Position numbers and translations under genes: made by a program. The notes below the pieces were generated by a model. It was given only the letters and a program-made list of their open reading frames with translations, was not told the origin of the DNA and ran no database searches. DNA of 64,000 bases from Clostridia bacterium (GTDB taxonomy: Bacteria; Bacillota; Clostridia; Oscillospirales; Acutalibacteraceae), in NCBI GenBank assembly GCA_017537365.1, contig JAFYKZ010000026.1, positions 62,001 to 126,000 of the forward strand. Direction: 5' to 3'. Positions 43,636-50,145 of this stretch are shown in pieces (the first letter of the stretch is position 1; each line of letters begins with the position of its first letter).

Positions 43636-43669
43636 AAAAAACACTCGTTCAAGAGAACGAGTGTTTTTT
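43636..43669. terminator. Strong bidirectional-looking terminator beside array C
   Basis: AAAAAACACTCGTTC (43636-43650), AAGA loop, GAACGAGTGTTTTTT (43655-43669). It lies downstream of the nuclease-like gene on the minus strand. Confidence 0.9.
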
Positions 43670-43734
43670 GGGACCGACACTCAAAACGGAACCGGTCGAA
43701 AACCTGATTTTCTTTAATTTTGCAATCATTTTGC

Positions 43735-44247
43735 CTATACACCATATGTATCAAACATATACTTTGCACGTTCTTTTGTAAATTCCCATTCATTTGGTAC
43801 TTTATCTACCGTTCCAGCCGCAAACGCTTGGGCTCCCCATTTGTGATTCTCATATAAAATTGTATCGCCACGACCATTTGCCTGATTTTTCAAAATTTCC
43901 GCAATTTCTTGCGGGGTGGCCAAATACATTCGCGGCAATTGCGTATCATCAACATTTACGAATTGGACCAAGCAGAATATGGTTTTCTTATGGTGATTTT
44001 TCAACCATTCATCAACTGCTTCATGATAAGTTCGACCTTGTTTATACTTTTGTGTCAATCCCCATCCGCCATCTTTGCTGCCTTTTACTGAAATTTTTAG
44101 TATTTTGTCATCAATTTCTGCCATTAAATCATACTCGGGTTGATTCGCTCCATATTGTACAGAAACATAATAACCGAATCGTGCAAATTGAGCGGCCGCT
44201 ATGGCTTCAGCGGCAACACCAATGTGCCAAGAACTTACTTTATCCAA
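43735..44247 (-). CDS. PD-(D/E)XK-like nuclease, cargo of accessory locus 2
   Basis: A 170-residue protein. The N-terminal helix carries GVAAEAIAAAQFARFGYYVS, followed by ANQPEYDLMAEI and then KILKISVKGSKDGG. This spacing of Glu, Asp and (I)SVK is the PD-(D/E)XK nuclease pattern, closest by eye to the small I-Ssp6803I-like endonuclease group. The last catalytic position has Ser in place of Glu/Gln, a known variation. It starts with TTG at 44247, right after the TAG of the upstream gene and GGGGGGATTTAG, so it is translationally coupled. Cleavage target unknown. Confidence 0.65.
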   Translation of the reverse strand: MDKVSSWHIGVAAEAIAAAQFARFGYYVSVQYGANQPEYDLMAEIDDKILKISVKGSKDGGWGLTQKYKQGRTYHEAVDEWLKNHHKKTIFCLVQFVNVDDTQLPRMYLATPQEIAEILKNQANGRGDTILYENHKWGAQAFAAGTVDKVPNEWEFTKERAKYMFDTYGV

Positions 44248-44631
44248 CTAAATCCCCCCTTTGCTTTCAACATAAAACGGAAAATGTTCATCTCCATATT
44301 TGTATCTAAATTCAGAGATTTCTCCGTCAAAAGTATATAAAGGGCGAACTTTCATACAAATTTCAGGCATGTTATGAATCGCATCAGCAAAATCATTGGT
44401 TTTTTCAGAATTCCCTTCGCTAATAACTTGTAATAACATTTCAATGCAATACACTAAAATATCATTATTGTTTTCACTAATATACAAATTCAATTCTTCT
44501 AAAAAAGGAGTCAAACGATCTTTAAAATATTCAAGTTTCTCCCTCTGCTCTTTTTTTGAATTTTTTCTCGCGAATGAAAGCCGTGCATAAATAAAAATAC
44601 TTTTTAATTCCCTGTAAAATTCAACATTCAT
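44248..44631 (-). CDS. Unrecognised helical protein, cargo of accessory locus 2
   Basis: A 127-residue, largely alpha-helical, charged protein. Visible stretches are a basic segment, ARLSFARKNSKKEQREKLEY, and an amphipathic helix, NNDILVYCIEMLLQVISEG. The Tyr/Phe-rich end reads FRYKYGDEHFPFYVESKGGI. I recognise no family. It sits 14 bp after the four-helix-bundle gene and abuts the nuclease-like gene, so the three are one transcript. A partner or immunity role for the nuclease is possible but unproven. Confidence 0.6.
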   Translation of the reverse strand: MNVEFYRELKSIFIYARLSFARKNSKKEQREKLEYFKDRLTPFLEELNLYISENNNDILVYCIEMLLQVISEGNSEKTNDFADAIHNMPEICMKVRPLYTFDGEISEFRYKYGDEHFPFYVESKGGI

Positions 44632-44645
44632 ATCATCACCATGAG

Positions 44646-45011
44646 TTATTTATTCAACTTGCTTTTTGCTGTTTTAATCGAAGCAATTAATAATATGCGA
44701 ATTGTCGAGCAAGTCTTATCAATAGATTTATAGGTTGCTTCATCAATATAATTAGATTTCAAAAGCATTTCAAGCCATTTCCCAGTTTCGCTTGCTTCTT
44801 TTAATGCAATCTTAAGTTTAGCAATGAAATCAGCACGGCTATGACCGTATTTACTCTCTGCAATATTAGCACAAACGCTTGTTGCGCTTCTGCCAATTTG
44901 ATTTGAAATAACAGTTTCGTGTTTTGCTTTTAATTCTTTTGTCAGTTTCAAAACATCAACAGATAACTGCATAGACAAATCAGAAAGTTTATCCTCTTTG
45001 ATTGCTATCAC
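44646..45011 (-). CDS. Four-helix-bundle protein (S23/Avd-like family), copy 2
   Basis: About 118-121 residues, paralogous to the gene at 8826. The shared core is NQIGRSATSVCANIAES, then ADFIAKLKIALKEASETGKW, and the ending TAKSKLNK. The start is odd. GTG at 45011 overlaps the AGAGAGGTGA ribosome-binding site. ATC at 45002 is at ideal distance and gives a length matching copy 1, so either ATC is used or an ATG was lost. It lies between hairpin array D and a helical protein plus nuclease gene. A nucleic-acid-binding role is inferred from the Avd fold and the arrays. Confidence 0.85.
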   Translation of the reverse strand: MIAIKEDKLSDLSMQLSVDVLKLTKELKAKHETVISNQIGRSATSVCANIAESKYGHSRADFIAKLKIALKEASETGKWLEMLLKSNYIDEATYKSIDKTCSTIRILLIASIKTAKSKLNK

Positions 45012-45027
45012 CTCTCTTATGGTATAG

Positions 45028-45056
45028 ATTATACCATAAATTTGCGCAAAGCGCAA
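45028..45056 (-). promoter_or_regulatory. Extended -10 promoter of copy 2, -35 inside array D hairpin
   Basis: Minus strand TTGCGC (45056-45051), 17-bp spacer, TATAAT (45033-45028) preceded by TGG. The -35 is the 5' arm of hairpin TTGCGC-TTT-GCGCAA. A perfect 8-bp dyad (45019-45026 with 45030-45037) spans the -10. Confidence 0.7.
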
Positions 45057-45245
45057 CATCGTTTGCACCGCAAGGTGTAACATCATTGATGCGGAGCATC
45101 ACATCGTTTTTGACGAAGTCAAAACATCGTTTATGGCGTTAGCCATAACATCATTTTGTGTCCGCTAAAGCGGAATGATGTTATCCTTCGGATAAATGAT
45201 GTTGCGAGTAAACTCGCAAACGAAGTTGTGTCCTGCGGACACAAA
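45042..45245. repeat. Array D: nine hairpins separated by the 6-nt linker CATCRT, with an inverted inner part
   Basis: Left part: hairpins at 45042-45056 (loop AAA), 45063-45080 (GCAA), 45087-45101 (GGA), 45108-45124 (GAA) and 45131-45148 (GTTA). Linkers CATCGT or CATCAT start at 45057, 45081, 45102, 45125 and 45149. Right part: TCCGC-TAAA-GCGGA (45161-45174), TTATCC-TTC-GGATAA (45181-45195), TTGCGAG-TAAA-CTCGCAA (45202-45219) and TTGTGTCC-TGC-GGACACAA (45226-45244). Its linkers read ATGATG, ATGATG and ACGAAG, that is, inverted. Arms TTTGTGTCCGC (45155-45165) and GCGGACACAAA (45235-45245) bound the flipped part. Confidence 0.93.
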
Positions 45246-45255
45246 CACAAAAAGA

Positions 45256-45279
45256 AAGACACGATTTTCATCGTGTCTT
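45256..45279 (-). terminator. Terminator of the tRNA-Thr/tRNA-Leu transcript
   Basis: AAGACACGAT (45256-45265) pairs perfectly with ATCGTGTCTT (45270-45279). On the minus strand TCTTTTT follows. Confidence 0.9.
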
Positions 45280-45285
45280 CCTTTT

Positions 45286-45372
45286 TGGTGCCGATGACCG
45301 GACTTGAACCGGTACGATATTGCTACCGAGGGATTTTAAGTCCCTTGTGTCTGCCTATTCCACCACATCGGC
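45286..45372 (-). tRNA. tRNA-Leu (anticodon TAA)
   Basis: An 87-nt class II tRNA with encoded CCA. The acceptor stem is GCCGATG/CATCGGC. The anticodon stem AGGGA/TCCCT encloses CTTAAAA, so the anticodon is UAA and reads UUA. A long variable arm is present, and the T-loop region is GGTTCAAGTCC. Co-transcribed with tRNA-Thr, and the upstream edge of accessory locus 2. Confidence 0.97.
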
Positions 45373-45401
45373 GTATCTTGCTGAAAATTCAACAAGATTA
45401 A

Positions 45402-45477
<76 letters not shown>

Positions 45478-45480
45478 ATA

Positions 45481-45527
45481 TTTATTCGCGACTTATGTAT
45501 TATAAGACAAGTCGCGAATAAAGTCAA
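45481..45527 (-). promoter_or_regulatory. tRNA operon promoter with 14-bp inverted repeat across the -10
   Basis: Minus strand TTGACT (45527-45522), 17-bp spacer, TATAAT (45504-45499). TTTATTCGCGACTT (45481-45494) is the perfect inverted copy of AAGTCGCGAATAAA (45509-45522), with the -10 centred in the 14-nt gap. The GC-containing core, TCGCGA, stands out from the AT-rich surroundings. Confidence 0.8.
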
Positions 45528-45564
45528 GCAAAATTTTAGAAATTTGCTAAATTTTTATAAGATA

Positions 45565-46782
45565 TTATCTGATTCCGTAATTTTCAATAATATAGTCCAT
45601 ATCTTTATCGCCTCTGCCTGAGAGATTGATAAGAACAGAACCATTTTTCATAGTTTTAGCAAGCTTAATTCCGTAAGCTACCGCGTGAGAGCTTTCAATA
45701 GCTGGAATAATACCCTCTAAACGAGATAACTCATAGAAAGCATCGATAGTTTCCTCGTCGTTTATAACATCATATTTAACTCTGCCTATATCTCTGAGGA
45801 AAGCGTGTTCAGGACCTGAGGACGGATAATCAAGACCGCTTGCAACCGAATAAACCGGTGCAGGCTCTCCGTTTTCGTCTTTAAGCATGATACTATTAAA
45901 GCCGTGCATAATTCCCTCGGTGCCGTATTTAAGGCTAGCGGCATGGTCTCCAAGCTTTGGACCTCTGCCTAATGGTTCAATACCGTAAATATCTACGTGG
46001 TCGTTTAAGAAGCCTGAGAAGAAGCCTGCGGCATTGGAACCACCGCCAACACAAGCAACGATAGCATCTGGTAAATGACCTGTCATATCCGTAAACTGTT
46101 CCCTAGCCTCAATTCCAACAACACTTTGGAAATCGCGAACCATCATTGGAAACGGATGAGGGCCTAAAACAGAACCGATACAATAAATAGAATCTTTATA
46201 TTCCTTAGCATAAGCGGCAAAAGCTGCGTCAACAGCTTCTTTTAAGGTTGCAAGACCTTCTTTAACTTCAACAACATTAGCGCCTAAAATCTTCATTCTG
46301 GCAACATTTGGAGCTTGCTTTTTAATATCAACACTGCCCATATAAATATCGCATTCTAAACCGAAGTATGCTGCAGCGGTAGCTAATGCTACACCATGTT
46401 GACCGGCTCCTGTTTCGGCAATAACCTTTTTTTTGCCCATATATTTAGCGAGCAAAGCCTCGCCCATACAGTGATTTAACTTGTGTGCACCTGTGTGGTT
46501 CAAATCCTCGCGTTTAACATATAACTGAACATTACCGTATTTATTAGAAAGTCTTTCAAGGTGAGAAACAGGAGTTGGTCTGCCTTGAAATTCTTTTCTT
46601 ATTCTGCGAAGCTCGTTTATAAACTTTCTGGATTGGCAAATTGAAAAATAAGCCTCGGTTATTTCTTTCATAGCATTTGCAAGCTCGGGCGAAATATAGC
46701 AACCGCCGTATTTGCCGAAATAACCGTCTTTATCGGGATAATTTTTAAAATATGTATCAAAATTTATATTATTAAATTCCAT
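45565..46782 (-). CDS. trpB: Tryptophan synthase beta chain
   Basis: A 405-residue pyridoxal-phosphate enzyme that joins indole and serine. The PLP Lys is in [16 protein letters not shown], the phosphate loop in [14 protein letters not shown], and [14 protein letters not shown] and [11 protein letters not shown] follow. No trpA or other trp gene is nearby. It is a single gene behind a Trp T-box, so it may serve indole salvage or work with a TrpA encoded elsewhere. The start at 46782 follows AAGGAGAATTATT. Confidence 0.97.
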   Translation of the reverse strand: MEFNNINFDTYFKNYPDKDGYFGKYGGCYISPELANAMKEITEAYFSICQSRKFINELRRIRKEFQGRPTPVSHLERLSNKYGNVQLYVKREDLNHTGAHKLNHCMGEALLAKYMGKKKVIAETGAGQHGVALATAAAYFGLECDIYMGSVDIKKQAPNVARMKILGANVVEVKEGLATLKEAVDAAFAAYAKEYKDSIYCIGSVLGPHPFPMMVRDFQSVVGIEAREQFTDMTGHLPDAIVACVGGGSNAAGFFSGFLNDHVDIYGIEPLGRGPKLGDHAASLKYGTEGIMHGFNSIMLKDENGEPAPVYSVASGLDYPSSGPEHAFLRDIGRVKYDVINDEETIDAFYELSRLEGIIPAIESSHAVAYGIKLAKTMKNGSVLINLSGRGDKDMDYIIENYGIR

Positions 46783-46867
46783 AATAATTCTCCTTAAAAT
46801 TTTTAAAAATCAAGTTTTAAAAACAGCTTCGCCATCGTTTGGTTAAAATCATAAAATTTCTCCTATA

Positions 46868-47115
46868 AAAAAGTCTTGCCCCATTGGGACAAGACGAAAA
46901 TACTTGTTTAGCCACCCTTAAAGTTAACTAATTCTCACACAAAAATGCAAGCCGTTCTGATAACGGGTACGGAACCCGTCGGTTACTACTAGCAAATGCT
47001 TTCGACCGCCCTCATAAGTCCATTCACAAATCCTCAGCCACAGTATTTCCACCATCAACTGCTCTCTAAATGCCTTGATATTTGCTACTACTCTTAATCA
47101 CAGGTTTAATTTATA
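46868..47115 (-). promoter_or_regulatory. T-box leader, tryptophan specifier (TGG), upstream of trpB
   Basis: On the minus strand, AGAGAGCAG and GTGGAAA-type stem I elements appear near 47066-47040. The specifier GAA-TGG-ACT has TGG at 47022-47020. The conserved AAGGGTGG lies at 46919-46912. The terminator GTCTTGTCCC-ATT-type stem lies at 46896-46873, followed by TTTTTT. Uncharged tRNA-Trp should allow read-through into trpB. Confidence 0.9.
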
Positions 47116-47120
47116 AAAAA

Positions 47121-47149
47121 ATTATATCACCGAAAAATAAATATGTCAA
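47121..47149 (-). promoter_or_regulatory. Promoter of T-box trpB
   Basis: Minus strand TTGACA (47149-47144), 17-bp spacer, TATAAT (47126-47121), immediately upstream of the T-box. Confidence 0.88.
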
Positions 47150-47182
47150 GCATTTTATAAACTGCTTGACATATTAAAAATT

Positions 47183-48355
47183 TTATATTCTTGCAACACC
47201 GGTTTCGCGAGCAACTTTAATTACGGCTTTTGCTACAACCTCTGCAACTCTTTTATCAAGAGCATTAGCAATAATATTTTCTTCGGTTATTTCATCATCC
47301 GGTATCAAAGATGCTAGTGCATAAGAGGTTGCAACCTTCATTTCTTCGCTTATGCAATGAGCCCTACAATCAAGTGCGCCTCTAAAAATTCCAGGAAAAG
47401 CCAAAACATTATTGATTTGGTTTGGAAAATCAGAACGGCCTGTTCCTACAACGCGCGCTCCTGCTTTTTTAGCAAGATCGGGCATAATTTCAGGTGTTGG
47501 GTTAGCCATTGGGAAAAGAATTGAATCATTAGCCATACTAGCAACCATTTCCTCAGTTACAATATTAGGAGCAGAAACACCGATAAATACATCTGCACCC
47601 TTCATTGCGTCAGCAAGGTTACCCTTTTTATGTTCAAGGTTTGTGTACCTAGCAATTTCTTCTTGCGCGGAATTGTTATTTGCATCTCCCTCGCAAATAA
47701 TACCAAAACGGTCGCAAAAAGTAAGATTTTTAACACCAATATTCAGAAGATGTTTTCCTATTGCGATGCCTGCAGAACCTGCGCCATTTATAACAACCTT
47801 AATGCTTCCTATTTCTTTTTTAACAAGCTTTAAAGCGTTGATTAAAGCGGCTGCAACAACAATTGCGGTACCATGCTGGTCATCATGAAAAATCGGTATA
47901 TCGCAAATTTGTTTTAATTTTTCTTCAATTTCAAAACAGCGAGGAGCAGAAATATCTTCAAGATTTACGCCACCGAAAGAACCTGATAAAAGATAAATTG
48001 TTCTAACAATTTCATCAACATCTTTTGATTTTATACATAGCGGAAAAGCATCAACATCTGCAAAAGCTTTAAATAAAGCACATTTACCCTCCATAACCGG
48101 CATACCTGCCTCAGGACCAATATCGCCAAGACCCAAAACAGCAGTACCATCTGTTACAACGGCAACTAAATTTGAACGGCGGGTTAGTTCATAAGATTTG
48201 TTTATATCTTTATTTATTTCAAGACAAGGCTCTGCAACACCCGGTGTATAAGCCAAAGACAAATCTTCGCGCGAATTTATAGGCGCACGGGAAATAACCT
48301 CAATTTTTCCCTGCCATTCATAATGTTTATTAAGTGATTCTTTACGGATATCCAA
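47183..48355 (-). CDS. NAD(P)-dependent malic enzyme
   Basis: A 390-residue oxidative decarboxylase turning malate into pyruvate. It starts [19 protein letters not shown] and has [45 protein letters not shown] and the Rossmann loop [16 protein letters not shown] at 48355 is the best start, seven bases after GGGAGG; it lies 2 bp behind the Ldh-type gene's stop. It is the last gene of a glpP, Ldh-type, malic enzyme run on one strand. Confidence 0.93.
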   Translation of the reverse strand: MDIRKESLNKHYEWQGKIEVISRAPINSREDLSLAYTPGVAEPCLEINKDINKSYELTRRSNLVAVVTDGTAVLGLGDIGPEAGMPVMEGKCALFKAFADVDAFPLCIKSKDVDEIVRTIYLLSGSFGGVNLEDISAPRCFEIEEKLKQICDIPIFHDDQHGTAIVVAAALINALKLVKKEIGSIKVVINGAGSAGIAIGKHLLNIGVKNLTFCDRFGIICEGDANNNSAQEEIARYTNLEHKKGNLADAMKGADVFIGVSAPNIVTEEMVASMANDSILFPMANPTPEIMPDLAKKAGARVVGTGRSDFPNQINNVLAFPGIFRGALDCRAHCISEEMKVATSYALASLIPDDEITEENIIANALDKRVAEVVAKAVIKVARETGVARI

Positions 48356-48357
48356 AA

Positions 48358-49470
48358 CTATTCCTCCCAAGGAAATTTATATTGAGTTAAACCTAATTCG
48401 TCTCTGATTTGAATAATTTCTTTTTGAACCGACTCATTAATCGGCACACCGCTGGCTCTCGACAACTCGATTTCGTATTCTTTTTCGCCTGCGGTATAGA
48501 TACGCTCTGCATTAGGCATTTTCTTAGATGCGCGCATACTTCGAGTGATTTCGCCTGCTTTTTTACGAGCAATATCTTCACCCATAAAGTGATCTGTATC
48601 AATAGCTAAGAACCAATGACCTAATTGATAAGGACGGATGTTTCCGTTTTCATCTTTACCATCAAGAGCTTTACCGTAAGCACCATCCTGAAGAATAGAA
48701 GATAAAAATTCAACTGCAAGAGCAAAACCGTAACCCTTGTAACCGCCTAAATCTTCACCAATACCGCCAAGTGTGGTAAGCGCAGCAGTACCGCCTCGGA
48801 TTTTCTTCAATGCAACACCTGCATCACCTTCAACGGCAGAACCATCATCGGCAATAATAGTGCCATGGTGAACATCCTCACCTATTCTCTCATAATACTC
48901 AACTTTACCGTTTTGAGTGATAGAGGTTGCGCAGTCAAAATTAAAGTCGAAAGCTTCATCAGTAGGAACGCCTATTGTGAAAGGATTGGTACCGAACATA
49001 CCCTCAACACCAAAGGTTGGAGCAACTGAAGGGCGGGCGTTAGTACCTGTCATACCGATACAACCTGCCTTTGTTGCCATAGTTGTATAGTAACCTGCGA
49101 TACCGTAATGGCAGGAATTTCTAACTACAACCATTCCGAGACCATATTCCTTAGCTTTTTTGATAGCCATACTCATAGCGGTATGTCCAATAACTTGACC
49201 CATACCGTGATGGCCGTCAATAACAGCTGTAGTGGGAGTTTCTTTAACGATTTCAATCTCGGTAACAGGCTTTTGAATACCAGCTTTAATTCTATCCAGG
49301 TATACAGGTTTAAAGCGGTTTACACCATGCGATTCTATACCTCTTTTATCAGATGCCAAAAGAACATCTGCGCATATTTCAGCGTCTTTTCTCGGTATTC
49401 CGTAACCAACAAAAGAATCGATAACGAAATCGGTAATAGTTTTCCAGTCTACAATGTTTGTTTTGTTCAT
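48358..49470 (-). CDS. Ldh-type oxidoreductase (malate/L-lactate/ureidoglycolate dehydrogenase family)
   Basis: A 370-residue NAD(P)-dependent dehydrogenase of the LdhA-type Ldh_2 family, not the classical Rossmann malate dehydrogenase. Conserved pieces are DKRGIESHGVNRF, DGHHGMGQVIG, VRNSCHYGIAGYYTTMA, GTNARPSVAPTFG and GYKGYGFALAVEFLS. The substrate may be malate, sulfolactate, ureidoglycolate or another 2-hydroxyacid. With malic enzyme adjacent, malate/oxaloacetate chemistry is a fair guess. The ATG at 49470 follows AAGGAGAATTCTT. Confidence 0.87.
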   Translation of the reverse strand: MNKTNIVDWKTITDFVIDSFVGYGIPRKDAEICADVLLASDKRGIESHGVNRFKPVYLDRIKAGIQKPVTEIEIVKETPTTAVIDGHHGMGQVIGHTAMSMAIKKAKEYGLGMVVVRNSCHYGIAGYYTTMATKAGCIGMTGTNARPSVAPTFGVEGMFGTNPFTIGVPTDEAFDFNFDCATSITQNGKVEYYERIGEDVHHGTIIADDGSAVEGDAGVALKKIRGGTAALTTLGGIGEDLGGYKGYGFALAVEFLSSILQDGAYGKALDGKDENGNIRPYQLGHWFLAIDTDHFMGEDIARKKAGEITRSMRASKKMPNAERIYTAGEKEYEIELSRASGVPINESVQKEIIQIRDELGLTQYKFPWEE

Positions 49471-49486
49471 AAGAATTCTCCTTAAT

Positions 49487-50041
49487 TTATAATTCCCATA
49501 AATGAGTTTTTCCTGTTGAAACGGCGGTTGCACCAAGTTTTAAAGCAGTTATAACTTCATCTTTGGTTTCAATCAAACCTCCGGCGATAATATCTCCGCT
49601 GGTTTTTACAAATTCTTCAATAACCTTAGGGATAACACCTGGCATTATTTCAATAAAATCGGCAGAGCCTATAATCTCTCGAACACTGTTAAGTCCCTGA
49701 GAATCGAGAGCAAAAAAACGTTGAACAGTAAGCAAGCCTTCATCCTTTGCATTTTTAATAAGATGGCTGCGGGTGCTTATTATACCGTGAACGCCGATAT
49801 TAGCTAAAAATTTAATGCCTGTCTGGTCTTTTGCAATTCCCTCTGCTAAATCAATATGGATAAATATAATTTTACCGCTGTTTATAGCCTCAGAAACACG
49901 CTTTTTAACCGTTAAAAGATTAGCTTTAAGATAAAAAATTATTTCTGCAGACGAAGTTAGCGCGGTTTCAAAATTTTCATCGCGCACTGCGGCAATAACC
50001 GGACTTCGTTCTAAAATACAAAAGAGGTCGCTTTTTGTCAT
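49487..50041 (-). CDS. glpP: Glycerol-3-phosphate responsive antiterminator GlpP
   Basis: A 184-residue TIM-barrel-like RNA-binding regulator that, with glycerol-3-phosphate, reads through terminators before glp genes. Conserved parts are SPVIAAVRDENFETAL, IFIHIDLAEGIAKDQTGIKF, GIISTRSHLIKNAKDEGL, and FIEIMPGVIPKVIEEF plus IIAGGLIETKDEVI. No glpF, glpK or glpD lies next to it. The two genes downstream are malate-type enzymes, 16 bp away. Confidence 0.92.
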   Translation of the reverse strand: MTKSDLFCILERSPVIAAVRDENFETALTSSAEIIFYLKANLLTVKKRVSEAINSGKIIFIHIDLAEGIAKDQTGIKFLANIGVHGIISTRSHLIKNAKDEGLLTVQRFFALDSQGLNSVREIIGSADFIEIMPGVIPKVIEEFVKTSGDIIAGGLIETKDEVITALKLGATAVSTGKTHLWEL

Positions 50042-50066
50042 AATTATTCCCCTTTACAAATAAAAA

Positions 50067-50097
50067 AGATGCAATACACCCAAAGTGTTTTGCATCT
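50067..50097 (-). terminator. Terminator after maf
   Basis: AGATGCAATACAC (50067-50079) pairs with GTGTTTTGCATCT (50085-50097), with one mismatch. On the minus strand a TTTTTT tract follows. Confidence 0.85.
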
Positions 50098-50145
50098 CAA
50101 ATCTCCAAAAATATTATATATTAAAAAAATGATAATGTCAAGAAA

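Noticed and set aside
43554-43793. 79-aa minus-strand open frame through array C
   Set aside because: It translates the hairpin array and terminator; no ribosome-binding site or protein-like pattern.
43735-45086. Diversity-generating retroelement
   Set aside because: The four-helix-bundle protein is Avd-like, but there is no reverse transcriptase, template repeat or variable repeat in the window.
45042-45245. CRISPR array
   Set aside because: Spacing is regular, but the constant part is only 6 nt (8 nt in arrays B and C), the variable parts are palindromes, units are ~21-25 bp, and no cas genes are present.
45156-45401. 81-aa plus-strand frame containing a plausible-looking peptide
   Set aside because: It is the antisense of array D, the tRNA terminator and tRNA-Leu. 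The MTGLEPVRYCYRG-like peptide is a known artefact of translating tRNA genes.
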